Shown here: one piece after another, positions 33,980-42,948 of the stretch | How the letters are laid out: each line of letters starts with the position of its first letter | How positions within the stretch are numbered: the stretch's first letter is position 1 | NCBI GenBank assembly: GCA_029259715.1 | Contig: JAJDEP010000016.1 | Coordinates: 62,001-126,000, forward strand | Reading direction: 5' to 3' | From: Planctomycetota bacterium | GTDB lineage: Bacteria; Planctomycetota; B15-G4 | DNA length: 64,000 bases | The notes under the pieces: generated by a model | The model's database searches: none | Told to the model about the DNA's origin: nothing | The model's input: the letters and a program-made list of their open reading frames with translations, nothing else | Translations under genes and position numbers: made by a program

Positions 33980-36295
33980 ATGCGCGCCGTCGTCCTCAAG
34001 ACTCTGCTCGTCTCGCTGTTGCTGCTCGCTGCGTCCGGCGATCTGCGCGCGCAGGACACCCCGGACCCGAATCCCACGGGCACGGGTCAGGGCCCCGCGG
34101 GGCCGGGCGCCACGGGGCCGGGCGCGGCGGCGGGCAGTCGCGAGGCCATGTGGCCGGCGCCCACCGCTGAGGATTGGGCCAAGCCGTGCCTCGTCACCTG
34201 GCAGCGCACTTGGGAGGACGCCCTGGCGGTGAGCGAGGAGACCGACCGCCCGATCCTCGTGTGCGTGAACATGGACGGCGAGATTGCGTCCGAGCACTAC
34301 GCGGGCATCCGCTATCGGCAACCCGAGATCACCAAGCTGTACGAGCCCTACGTCAGCGTCATTGCTTCGGTGTATCGGCACACCCCGCGCGACCACGACG
34401 AGGAGGGCCGACGCATCCCCTGCCCGCGCTTCGGCACGGTGACGTGCGGCGAGCACATCCGCATCGAGCCGATCCTCTACGAGCAGTACTTCGACACCCG
34501 TCGCATCGCGCCGCGCCACGTCATGATCGAGCTCGATGGCGCCGAGACCTACGACGTCTTCTACGCCTTCGACACCCAGTCGGTGTTCCAGCGCATCGAG
34601 CAGGGCATCGTCGACCGGGGCGGCGTGCCGGACATCGAGCGCGGTGATCGCGGCCTCGAGGAGCTGGTGGGCAGCCGCGACGTCGTCGATCGCATCGCCG
34701 TGGAGCGGCGTTACCGCCAGGCGGACCGCACCACCCGCGTGCGCATCCTCGAGGCGGCCATGGCGTTGGGCGCCGACACCCCGGTGGACGTGCTGCGCCT
34801 CGCCATCTTCGGCCTCGACCTCGACCTGGCCCGTCGCGCCCGCGCGGCCCTGGCCCAGTCGACCTCCACCGAAGCCATCGACCTGATCACGGAAGCCCTG
34901 CGCGTCCCCATGGAGGGTGACGAGCGTCTGGCGCTGGTGGCGGCCCTCGAACGCCTGGGCGCCGGTTCGGCCCGGGCCCAGACCCTGGCCGTGGTGCATC
35001 GCGGGCTGGCCGCCGAGCGCTCGGGCTCCGTCGACCTGGTGGGCTGGTCGTCCGCCCTCGACGAGGCGGCCCCCGGGGGCGACACCTACGCCGAGCAGGC
35101 CGCGGCCGTCGAGGGGCGGCGCCACACGGCCCTCGCGCGCCTGGACGAGCAGGACACGGTGCTGCGCTCGGAGGACGCGCTCGCGCACCTCGACCTGGCC
35201 GAGTCGTTCCTCGAGTACGCCTACGACAACTTCGAGCGCGAGCCGGACTTCGCCCGCTACCTGTTCATGGACGCGCGCGAGGCGGCCCGCAAGGCCGAGT
35301 CCCTGGGCGAGACCGGTTGGCGGACGGACGCCGCCCTCTCCATCGCGGCCTACTACCTCGGCGACTTCGAGCAGGCCCACGCCCGGGCCGAGGCGGCCAT
35401 GGCCGGCGGCGAGACCGAAGCGGCGCCGGGCTGGAACGCCATGGCCGTCGTGGCCATCTTCGTCCAGTCGCGGCAGGAGGCGATCCAGCGCGCGGTGGGC
35501 GCGAAGACCGAGTGGCCTCCGGAGTGGCTCGCCGACGTGCGCGCCGCCTATGCGGTGCTGGCGCGCCACCCCCACGGCACCGACCTGCACTTCGCGGCCC
35601 ACTACGACTTCATGAATTGGCTCGGCGCCGTCGGCCGCAGCCGGCGCGTGTTGTTCGAGGGCCTCGAGCGCTTCCCGGGCTCGTGGGAGTTGCACGATCG
35701 CCTGCGCCGGCACGTGCTGTGGGAGCGGGGACCCGAGCACCTCGAGCAGGTCTATGCGGGCTTGCTCGCCGGGGAAGCCCCGGCCCCCGACATGCATTGG
35801 TTCGCCGGACACGCGGCGGTGTCGGTGGCGGAGGCCTTGCGTCAGTCGGGGCGCGATCGCGATGCGGCCGAGGCCTACGGGCGGGCCATCGCCCACTTCG
35901 AGGCCGACATCGTCGCCAACCCCGAGGCCCGCGCGGAGGCCGACCACCACATCGCGTTGTCCCATGCGGGGCGGGCGCGGCTCATGTTCGGGCGCGGCCA
36001 GATCGAGGCGGCGCTCGACGCGATGCTGCTCTGCTTCGCCCGCGCGCCGGGGGCCGCGTCGGCTCGCGACGGCCTCAACCTCTCACCCGTCGACACGGCG
36101 AAGATGCTGCTGGCGAACCTGGTGGAGAGCGATCGCGCCGACCTGGTCATCCGACTCGAGACGGCTCTCGGCGATCTCGACCCGCGTCACCTGGCGCTGC
36201 CCGCCTTCGAACGCGAGACGCCCATCGACACCGCACCGCCGGACGCCCGCGCCGGACGGGCCTTGCCGCGTCGGCGTGCCGGGGCGGGGCGCTAG
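33980..36295 (+). CDS. Secreted thioredoxin-fold plus TPR protein
   Basis: 771 residues. Signal peptide (LLVSLLLLAASGDLRAQ), Gly/Pro-rich linker, then a thioredoxin-like region (about 65-215: RPILVCVNMDGEIASEHYAG, a PCPRFGTVTCGEH segment with two Cys) similar to DUF255-type domains but without the CxxC pair. The remainder is helical repeats: HEAT-like (about 250-370) then TPR-like (430-740). Likely a periplasmic protein-interaction factor. It is divergent from the BatD-like gene, whose start lies 183 bases away. Function unknown. Confidence 0.65.
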   Translation: MRAVVLKTLLVSLLLLAASGDLRAQDTPDPNPTGTGQGPAGPGATGPGAAAGSREAMWPAPTAEDWAKPCLVTWQRTWEDALAVSEETDRPILVCVNMDGEIASEHYAGIRYRQPEITKLYEPYVSVIASVYRHTPRDHDEEGRRIPCPRFGTVTCGEHIRIEPILYEQYFDTRRIAPRHVMIELDGAETYDVFYAFDTQSVFQRIEQGIVDRGGVPDIERGDRGLEELVGSRDVVDRIAVERRYRQADRTTRVRILEAAMALGADTPVDVLRLAIFGLDLDLARRARAALAQSTSTEAIDLITEALRVPMEGDERLALVAALERLGAGSARAQTLAVVHRGLAAERSGSVDLVGWSSALDEAAPGGDTYAEQAAAVEGRRHTALARLDEQDTVLRSEDALAHLDLAESFLEYAYDNFEREPDFARYLFMDAREAARKAESLGETGWRTDAALSIAAYYLGDFEQAHARAEAAMAGGETEAAPGWNAMAVVAIFVQSRQEAIQRAVGAKTEWPPEWLADVRAAYAVLARHPHGTDLHFAAHYDFMNWLGAVGRSRRVLFEGLERFPGSWELHDRLRRHVLWERGPEHLEQVYAGLLAGEAPAPDMHWFAGHAAVSVAEALRQSGRDRDAAEAYGRAIAHFEADIVANPEARAEADHHIALSHAGRARLMFGRGQIEAALDAMLLCFARAPGAASARDGLNLSPVDTAKMLLANLVESDRADLVIRLETALGDLDPRHLALPAFERETPIDTAPPDARAGRALPRRRAGAGR

Positions 36296-36316
36296 GTCCG
36301 CGCGGGTGCGCCGCGA

Positions 36317-36769
36317 CTAGCCGTCGTCCGCCGGAGCGTCGAAGCGGGACGAGGCCTGGGCGAAGGCGGTCTGCAGGTCGTTCCAGGCGGCATCGAGACC
36401 CACCTGCATGTCCTCCCAGGCCTCGCCGCCTTGGGCCTGCGCTGCGTCGACCCGCGTCTGCAGAGCCACGCGGCGTGCTTCGAGCTTCACCATGCGGGCT
36501 TCCCATTCGGTGCGCGCCTGGGCCGACAGCTCGCCGGCGCGGGCCTTGAGGGTCTCGATCTGCGGCCCCATGGCCTCGACCTTGGCGTGCATGACCTCGC
36601 GGTAGGCCGCCACCTGCTCGACGACGAAGGCCGAGGCCGTCAGCGCCGCCTCCTTGGTCTCCCGCACCACGTCGTCGACGCCCGGGTCGGTGTCGGCGCA
36701 CGAGACGAGCAGGATCAGCAGCGTGATCAGGATGAAGGGCAGGATCCAGCCCTGTCGTGGATCGTTCAT
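36317..36769 (-). CDS. Small coiled-coil lipoprotein
   Basis: 150 residues. Lipoprotein signal with lipobox LLVSC (Cys24), then a long helical, heptad-rich segment (VVEQVAAYREVMHAKVEAM, IETLKARAGELSAQ, EARMVKLEARRVAL) ending in acidic residues. No family recognised. Such small coiled-coil lipoproteins often tether peptidoglycan or the outer membrane; that is inference. Convergent with the TPR gene (22-base gap). Confidence 0.6.
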   Translation of the reverse strand: MNDPRQGWILPFILITLLILLVSCADTDPGVDDVVRETKEAALTASAFVVEQVAAYREVMHAKVEAMGPQIETLKARAGELSAQARTEWEARMVKLEARRVALQTRVDAAQAQGGEAWEDMQVGLDAAWNDLQTAFAQASSRFDAPADDG

Positions 36770-36846
36770 ACAGGCACTCCTCCCAAGCTGACGACTTGTT
36801 GGGATTGCCGGGCCGCGGCTTGCAGGGGAACTCATGGCGGGGCGCT

Positions 36847-37929
36847 TCATGGCTGCTCCGAGGGTGTGGGGGGCGGACGCCGGCGGGCGAGGCGCAGGCC
36901 GCTGGCGGCCATCAGGCCCACCAGGACCAGCCCCGCGGCCGTGACCAGGGGCCCTTCGCCGTCGTGGAGCGCCTCGTCGACCCGGGTGGCGATGTCGATG
37001 CCCGAGGCGGCGTACCACCAATTCACGAGGGCGCCGGCCACCAGGGCCGTGCCGGCGATCCCGGCCAGATAGACGGCCAGGGTGCGCCGGCCGAGCATGC
37101 GCCCGACGATGAGCAGCGTGGCGACGTTGGTGGCCGGCCCGACGAGCAGGAACACGAGGGCCGCGCCGGGCTCGAGGCCCTTGGCGATGAGCGTCGCGGC
37201 GATGGGCGTGCTCGCCGTGGCGCAGATGTAGAGCGGCGCGGCGACCACGGCCATGAGCAGCATCGACAGCAGCCCGCCCGGCACCGCGTCGACGAAGAAG
37301 CTGTCGGGCGTGAGCACGGAGATCAGCGCCGAGACCGCCAGGCCGGCCGCGAGCCAGGGGGTCAGGTCGTCGAGCAGGGTCACGAAGGCGTAGTGCAGCG
37401 CGGCCCGGGTGCGCGAGACGGGGGCCGCGTCCGGCTCGGCGCACTCGTCGGCGCAGAGCGCGTCACCGCAGTCCTCCGCAGTGTCGCCCGGATCGGCGTC
37501 GGCGGTCGCCGCGCTGTCCCAGCCGCGGCGCACGAGCAGGTTGACGGCCGAGCCGGTCACCAGCGCGGTGACGAAGGCGACCACCGGGCGCACCACGGTC
37601 ATGATCGGATCGATGAGCGCCCAGGTCACGCTGATGGAGTCGACGCCGGTCTCGGGCGTCGACACGAGGAAGGCGGCCGTGGCGCCCTTGCCGGCGCCAC
37701 CGTCCTTGAGGGCCTGCGCCGTGGGCAACACCGAGCACGAACACAACGGCAAGGGGATGCCGTAGAGCGAAGCCCGAAACACCGAGGGCAGGTCGTCGCC
37801 GCCGAGGTGGGCGTAGATGCGCCCCACTGGCAGGGCCACCTTGATCACGCCCGCCGCGAGGAATCCGATCAGGAGCCACGGCGCCGTCTCGAGGGTGAGG
37901 TGCACGAGTTCGGCGAAGAAGGCGCCCAA
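36847..37929 (-). CDS. SO_0444-family Cu/Zn efflux permease (DUF318/ArsP-like)
   Basis: 360 residues, about ten helices in two repeats. Family hallmarks: LYGIPLPLCSCSVLPTA (metal-binding CSC), KDGGAGKGATAAFLVSTPETG, and the second-half YICATASTPIAATLIAKG. A cytoplasmic loop holds a Cys cluster (EDCGDALCADECAEPD) that may bind metal. Exports copper or zinc by homology. It lies three bases downstream of the ZIP importer, so one transcript appears to encode both an importer and an exporter of the same class of metals. Confidence 0.85.
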   Translation of the reverse strand: MGAFFAELVHLTLETAPWLLIGFLAAGVIKVALPVGRIYAHLGGDDLPSVFRASLYGIPLPLCSCSVLPTAQALKDGGAGKGATAAFLVSTPETGVDSISVTWALIDPIMTVVRPVVAFVTALVTGSAVNLLVRRGWDSAATADADPGDTAEDCGDALCADECAEPDAAPVSRTRAALHYAFVTLLDDLTPWLAAGLAVSALISVLTPDSFFVDAVPGGLLSMLLMAVVAAPLYICATASTPIAATLIAKGLEPGAALVFLLVGPATNVATLLIVGRMLGRRTLAVYLAGIAGTALVAGALVNWWYAASGIDIATRVDEALHDGEGPLVTAAGLVLVGLMAASGLRLARRRPPPTPSEQP

Positions 37930-37932
37930 GAT

Positions 37933-38706
37933 CTACACCTCGATCATGTGCACGAGGATGCTGGTGCCGATGCCCGCGGCGAGCAGCCCGATCTTGGCCA
38001 GGGTGTCGTGGCGGTGGTGGAACACCTCGGGGAGCAGGTCGCACAGGGCGACGAAGAGGAAGGTGCCCGCGGCGAAGGCCGACAGCACCTGCAACCCGAG
38101 GCCGCTCACGTCGGTGGCGAAGGAGGTGCGGATCAGCGCCCCGGCCGGTGTCAGCAGCGAGAAGGCGAGCAGCCACAGCACGGTGCGCCGCCGCGGCATC
38201 TGCGAGAGCAACAACGCCGCGCAGAGGGAGAAGCCCTCGGCCGCCTTGTGGCTCACGATGGAGAGGAGCAGCGGCCCCTTCAGCGTCTCCAACTCCACGC
38301 CGACGCTCAGGCCGAGTCCGGACGTGAAGGCGTGGACCGAGAGCCCGAACACGGTGGCGTAACCGATGGCGCGGTGGCGCCGGAAGCCGTCGGGGCGCTC
38401 ACCATTGCCGCTCGGGGCGCCCTCGCCGTTGGGGGCGGGGCGTGCGGCGAAGACCAGGTTCTCCAGCAGGAACAGCAGCAGGACGCCGAGCAAGACGAAG
38501 AGCCAGACGAACATGCCGTCCTCGCCGCTGGCGAGGGTCGAGATCTCGGGCAGCAGGTGCAGGAACACAGCCCCCAGGAAGATCCCCGCCGCGAAGGCGA
38601 TGGTGAGGTGCTTGACCCGGTCAGAGTCGCGCAGCAGGAAGGGCACGACGCCGCCGGCCAGCGTGAGCAGGAAGACGATCAGGCAGGCGCCGAGCAACCA
38701 GGTCAT
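37933..38706 (-). CDS. ZIP-family metal transporter
   Basis: 257 residues, eight helices. The TM5 motif SHKAAEGFSLC (HxxxEG) is present; the TM4 motif reads SVHAFTSGLG, keeping the His but lacking the Asp/Glu of the usual HNxxEG/DG pattern, which may alter affinity or direction. ZIP proteins move zinc, iron or manganese toward the cytoplasm. First gene of the two-gene metal operon; ATG 38704-38706. Confidence 0.85.
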   Translation of the reverse strand: MTWLLGACLIVFLLTLAGGVVPFLLRDSDRVKHLTIAFAAGIFLGAVFLHLLPEISTLASGEDGMFVWLFVLLGVLLLFLLENLVFAARPAPNGEGAPSGNGERPDGFRRHRAIGYATVFGLSVHAFTSGLGLSVGVELETLKGPLLLSIVSHKAAEGFSLCAALLLSQMPRRRTVLWLLAFSLLTPAGALIRTSFATDVSGLGLQVLSAFAAGTFLFVALCDLLPEVFHHRHDTLAKIGLLAAGIGTSILVHMIEV

Positions 38707-38866
38707 GCGGCCATCATCGGTGCGGGGAGGGCGGGGTCAACGCGGGTCAGGGCGGGGATCTGTCGGTGCGGCCGCTACGAGGCGGGGGGAGGCTCGGATT
38801 CGGCTCCATCTGGGGCGGCTCCGGGGCCGAGAAGAAGGGTGCGTCCTGCCCACCCGAGCCGAATCC

Positions 38867-40087
38867 GTGTCGCCGACCGCGTCTCACTCCCGCTCATCTC
38901 CCGTCGCCGCGCTGCGGCGTCTGGCCCTGGTCATCGCTCTGGTGATGGCGGTGGCGCTGGCGGTGCCGGGGTGCTCCGACACCGTGCAGGCCAAGTCGGA
39001 CATCATGCGCATCGGCCTGGTGCTGCCCTTCGAGGGGGATGCGGCGGCCTGGGCGGAAGACGTGGTCACCGGTCTGAAGCTGGGGCTGGGCGAGGAGGCC
39101 TACGGCGTCGAGATCCTGCGTCGCGACGACCGCGGTGACCCGACCCGCGCCGCCGAATTCGTCTACGAGCTGACGACCGACCAGGGCGTGTCCGCCATCG
39201 TCGGGCCCCTCATGACCGCATGCGGACTGGCGGCCGCCGAACGAGCGCAGGCCCTCGGCGTGCCCCTGATCACGCCCACGGCCACCCACGATGCCATCAC
39301 CGCCGACCGCCCGTGGGTGTTCCGTACGTGCTTCACCGATCGGCAGCAGGGCGTCATGCTCGCCCGCTACGCGCGGTCCCGGCTCGGCCTCGAGCGGGTC
39401 GCCATCATCAAAGACATCTCCAACGAGTACTCGCTGGGATTGTCGGAGGCCTTCGCGTCCGAGTTCCTGCGGCGCTGGGGCGACGTGGCCGTCGAGCTCA
39501 CCTATCGGTCGGGAGCGGTCTCGCCCGAGCGGCTGGCCGCCTCGCTGAAGGATGTCGAGTTCGACGCGGTCTACATCCCCGGTTACGTCGAGGACGCCGC
39601 GCAGGTCATCGCGACCGTGCTGACCCTGGTGCCCGACGACACCGTGACCTTCCTGGGCGGCGACGGCTGGAACGGCGACGACCTGCGTGAGGCCGCCGAT
39701 CAGTGGCCCTCGCGCCTCTTCTACACGAGTCACTACGTGGACGACCCCGGTGACGCGGCGGTGCAAGCCTTCGTCGAGGAGTACGCGCAACTCTTGCTGC
39801 GGGAGTCTCACACGCGCAACCGCCAGCCGGGCGCCGTCCCCGAGACCACCGCGCCGGCCAACGCCTTCGTGGCGCTCGGCTACGACACCGGCGTGCTGCT
39901 GCGCGAAGTGATCCGAGCCGGGGGGCGCAACCGCGAGGGCATCCGCATCGGTCTCGAGACGCTCCTACCGACCTTCGCCGGGGTGACCGGGAGCTTCAGC
40001 CGGCCGATCGGGTCGGATGAGCCCCGCAAGCAACCCATCGTCCTGGGCTGGGAGCCGTCGTCCGCGACCTGGTTCCGAGCCAACTGA
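38867..40087 (+). CDS. Type 1 periplasmic binding lipoprotein (Leu/Ile/Val-like)
   Basis: 406 residues if GTG at 38867 is used, giving a signal that ends at the lipobox AVPGC (Cys36). The ligand-binding fold of branched-chain amino-acid binding proteins follows: MRIGLVLPFEGDAAAWAED, GVSAIVGPLMTACGLAAAE, VPLITPTATHDAIT, VFRTCFTDRQQG, FLGGDGWNGDDL, NAFVALGYDTGVLL. No permease or ATPase is present; instead a membrane Ser/Thr kinase gene starts 18 bases after the stop. The protein may serve as a sensory ligand receptor rather than a transporter part. The start is uncertain because the frame is open far upstream. Confidence 0.7.
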   Translation: MSPTASHSRSSPVAALRRLALVIALVMAVALAVPGCSDTVQAKSDIMRIGLVLPFEGDAAAWAEDVVTGLKLGLGEEAYGVEILRRDDRGDPTRAAEFVYELTTDQGVSAIVGPLMTACGLAAAERAQALGVPLITPTATHDAITADRPWVFRTCFTDRQQGVMLARYARSRLGLERVAIIKDISNEYSLGLSEAFASEFLRRWGDVAVELTYRSGAVSPERLAASLKDVEFDAVYIPGYVEDAAQVIATVLTLVPDDTVTFLGGDGWNGDDLREAADQWPSRLFYTSHYVDDPGDAAVQAFVEEYAQLLLRESHTRNRQPGAVPETTAPANAFVALGYDTGVLLREVIRAGGRNREGIRIGLETLLPTFAGVTGSFSRPIGSDEPRKQPIVLGWEPSSATWFRAN

Positions 40088-40105
40088 CGACGAGCACAGC
40101 CTCGC

Positions 40106-42148
40106 ATGGAACGCGACCCTTCGATGGACAAGACGATGGACCTGAAGTTGACGCCTCCGTCAGACGAGAGCAGGACGCCTGCCGTCGGCCGTCGCGTCGG
40201 ACAGTTCGAGCTGCTCGGCGAGCTCGGTCGCGGCGGTATGGGCATCGTCTACCTCGCTCTGGACGAGTCGCTCAAGCGCAAGGTGGCGCTGAAGGTGTTG
40301 CGGCAGGAGCAGGCCGAGGACGAACGGGCCGTGAAGCGCTTCCTGCGCGAGGCCGAGACTGCGGCCAAGCTGCGCCATCCGCACATCATCTCGATCTACC
40401 TGGCGGGCGAGTGCGACGGCACCTGGTACTTCTCCATGGAGTACGTCCCGGGCATCACCCTGGCCGAGCTGATCCGGGGCCTGCGCTCGCAGATGCTCCG
40501 GGACCGGGGGCCGCTGTCGGTGCGGCGCATCATGGAGCACGGCGAGCCCGTCGCGCGGCTCATCCACGGTTCGAGCACGGCCACCACGAACAACAACATC
40601 TCCGCGCAGGAGGAGCAGGGCGAGCGCATCCTCTCGCTCAGCCAGCGCAACTACGTGCGCGAGGCCCTCGGCCTCTTCGCCGGCATCGCCGAGGCGCTGC
40701 AGTACGCCCACGAACGGGGCGTCGTGCACCGGGACATCAAGCCCTCCAACCTGATCCTCGCGCCCAGCGGGCGGCTCATGCTGGCCGACTTCGGCCTGGC
40801 CAAGATCGCCGACGGCGCCTCCATCACCCGGGCCGGCGACCTGATGGGGTCGCCCGCCTACATGAGCCCCGAGCAGGCCTCCTCGCGCAAGCTCGTGCAG
40901 GACCATCGCTCCGACATCTGGTCGCTCGGCGTGACGCTCTACGAGTTGCTCACGCTGGCCCACCCCTTCGAGGCCGACACCCTCGAGGTCACGCTCCATC
41001 AGATCCTCACGAAGGAACCGACGCCCATGCGTTCGGTGAACCCGCGTCTGCCCAAGGACGTCGAGACCATCGTGATGAAGATGATCGAGAAGAACCCCGA
41101 CGACCGCTACCAGTCCATCGGGGATGTGGCCGAGGAGCTGCGCTGTGTCCTGAACTACGAGTCGATCCAGGCGCGCTCGCGGGGCGCGTTCACCCGCGGC
41201 TTCCGGTTCGCCCAGCGGCACCGTTCGCCGCTGGCCATCGGTCTGCTCGCGACGGCCCTGCTGACCGGCGGACTCTGGGCCCACCAGGAATTCCAGGCTC
41301 GCGACCGCACGGACATCGCGCACCACTTCAGCAGCGTGTCGAGGGAGCTGGGGCAGCAGCGCGGCTCGCTGCTCGAGACCCGCGACGTCGAGGCCATCCA
41401 GCGGCACCTGCTGTCGAGCATGGACGCCGACATCGACCTGATCACCGCCATCGACCGCTACGGCATGCGCACGAGCGAGAAGGTGGCCGGCGAGCTCGAA
41501 CAGACCCGGGCGCCGTCGCTGCGGCCCGCCATGCGGTCGCTGGCCATGGTGCACGCCATCTATCGGCATCACCCCGACGGGCGTTCGGACGAGCACATCG
41601 AGACCTTCGCCCGGGCCACGGCCGAGCACCGCAACGACCTGGTGGACGAGATCAGGGCGCGCCTGGCCGGCTCGAAGACGCGGGACGCCTCGGTGCCCGC
41701 GGAGTGGCGTGACAGCCGCACCGTGCTGTGGAATTGGCTCTGCACCTTCCTGGGAACGCGCGACCTGATCCCGGGCGTGCGCGAATCGATCCCGCTGGTG
41801 CGCATCAACGCCTTGCACGCCATGCTCTCGCTGCCCGAGTACCAGTACCAGCTCGGCAGCGAGCTGATGCGCGTCGTCTCCGAACCCGGCCTCGACCCGC
41901 TGCTGCGCCAGGAGGTCCTCATGGCGCTGCCCGATCTCGCCGGCGTGGGCGACTCCCCCGGCATGCTGGCCCAGCTCGGCGAGCTGGTGCGCAACGAGAC
42001 GCTGCCCTTCCGCAGTCGCCTGCAGGTGCTGAAGATCCTGAGCGCCTCGGGACGGTCGGCGGCCTACCGCGACGTGTTCGAGCACATGCTCGCCGACCCC
42101 GAGAGTCGCGTGCGCGAGTTGGCCGAAGAGAGCCTCGACCAGATCTGA
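40106..42148 (+). CDS. Hanks-type Ser/Thr protein kinase with transmembrane segment
   Basis: 680 residues. Kinase domain 30-345 has all key residues: GRGGMGIVYLA (Gly loop), VALK (Lys63), VVHRDIKPSN (208-217), ADFGLA (228-232), GSPAYMSPEQ (248-257) and DIWSLGV. An unusual insertion of about 55 residues (125-180, with TNNNISAQEEQGE) separates the hinge from helix E. A single TM (PLAIGLLATALLTGGLWAH, about 374-392) is followed by a mostly helical, HEAT-like C-terminal part that would lie outside. The gene is 18 bases downstream of a periplasmic binding lipoprotein, suggesting ligand input from the periplasm. Confidence 0.9.
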   Translation: MERDPSMDKTMDLKLTPPSDESRTPAVGRRVGQFELLGELGRGGMGIVYLALDESLKRKVALKVLRQEQAEDERAVKRFLREAETAAKLRHPHIISIYLAGECDGTWYFSMEYVPGITLAELIRGLRSQMLRDRGPLSVRRIMEHGEPVARLIHGSSTATTNNNISAQEEQGERILSLSQRNYVREALGLFAGIAEALQYAHERGVVHRDIKPSNLILAPSGRLMLADFGLAKIADGASITRAGDLMGSPAYMSPEQASSRKLVQDHRSDIWSLGVTLYELLTLAHPFEADTLEVTLHQILTKEPTPMRSVNPRLPKDVETIVMKMIEKNPDDRYQSIGDVAEELRCVLNYESIQARSRGAFTRGFRFAQRHRSPLAIGLLATALLTGGLWAHQEFQARDRTDIAHHFSSVSRELGQQRGSLLETRDVEAIQRHLLSSMDADIDLITAIDRYGMRTSEKVAGELEQTRAPSLRPAMRSLAMVHAIYRHHPDGRSDEHIETFARATAEHRNDLVDEIRARLAGSKTRDASVPAEWRDSRTVLWNWLCTFLGTRDLIPGVRESIPLVRINALHAMLSLPEYQYQLGSELMRVVSEPGLDPLLRQEVLMALPDLAGVGDSPGMLAQLGELVRNETLPFRSRLQVLKILSASGRSAAYRDVFEHMLADPESRVRELAEESLDQI

Positions 42149-42270
42149 AGTTCGCCGCTGCGCGCCGTTTGTCGGTGCGGACGTTACGGGAAGGTGACCA
42201 GGCCGCCGTTTGCGCCGGTTGCATTGGACAGTCCGCCGATGCGGGCTTAGTTTTCGGGACGGGAGCAGTG

Positions 42271-42948
42271 ATGCGAATTCTCGTCGTCGAAGACAGCCAA
42301 CGACTCGCGCAATCGGTCCAGGCCGGATTGCGCAAGCTCGGTCATGCCGTGGACGTCGTCCACGACGGCGACCAGGGCCTGAGCTACGCCCGGGTCAATC
42401 CCTACGACGTGATCCTGCTCGACATCATGTTGCCCGGACGCGACGGCATGTCGGTCCTGCGCGAGCTGCGCGCGGAAGACGTCGACACCCACGTGCTGCT
42501 GCTGACCGCGAAGGACGGGGTCAGCGACCGGGTGGACGGGCTGCAATCGGGCGCCGACGACTACCTGGTGAAGCCCTTCGCCTTCGAGGAATTGGCGGCC
42601 CGGGTCGACGCGCTCGGGCGTCGGGTGCGCGGGCCGTCCACGCCGGTGCTGCGCATCGACGACCTGGTCATCGACACCGGCGCGCGGAGCGTGCGCCGCG
42701 GCGACCGTCCGCTCGACCTCTCGCGGCGGGAGTACGCCCTGCTGCGCTACCTCGCGTCGCGCCTCGGCGAGACGGTGTCGCGCATCGAGATCGAGGACCA
42801 GCTCTACGACGAGGACCACTTCCCCAACAGCAACGTGGTGGCCTCCACCATCTGCTCGCTGCGCGACAAGCTCGAGCTCGACGGGGCCGGACGGTTGATC
42901 CACACGCGGCGCGGACTGGGCTACGTCCTGGCGGAGCCCGTCCATTGA
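42271..42948 (+). CDS. OmpR-family response regulator
   Basis: 225 residues. Receiver domain: LVVEDSQRLA (acidic pair), VILLDIMLPGRDG (phospho-Asp near 51), LLLTAKDG (Thr), LVKPFAFEEL (Lys). The C-terminal winged helix runs from about residue 125 (LSRREYALLRYLA, STICSLRDKLE, HTRRGLGYVL). Its stop overlaps the TTG start of the histidine kinase (TTGA). It binds DNA as a dimer after phosphorylation; targets unknown, possibly the secreted protein gene downstream. Confidence 0.95.
   Translation: MRILVVEDSQRLAQSVQAGLRKLGHAVDVVHDGDQGLSYARVNPYDVILLDIMLPGRDGMSVLRELRAEDVDTHVLLLTAKDGVSDRVDGLQSGADDYLVKPFAFEELAARVDALGRRVRGPSTPVLRIDDLVIDTGARSVRRGDRPLDLSRREYALLRYLASRLGETVSRIEIEDQLYDEDHFPNSNVVASTICSLRDKLELDGAGRLIHTRRGLGYVLAEPVH

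Noticed and set aside
33797..35965. Upstream extension of the BatD-like frame to over 1100 residues
   Set aside because: The extension lies opposite the TPR/thioredoxin gene and has no secretion signal; GTG at 33796 starts a proper signal peptide.
36757..39138. A 793-codon rightward frame across the metal-transport operon
   Set aside because: Antisense of two recognisable transporters; low-complexity Gly/Glu/His content and no motifs.
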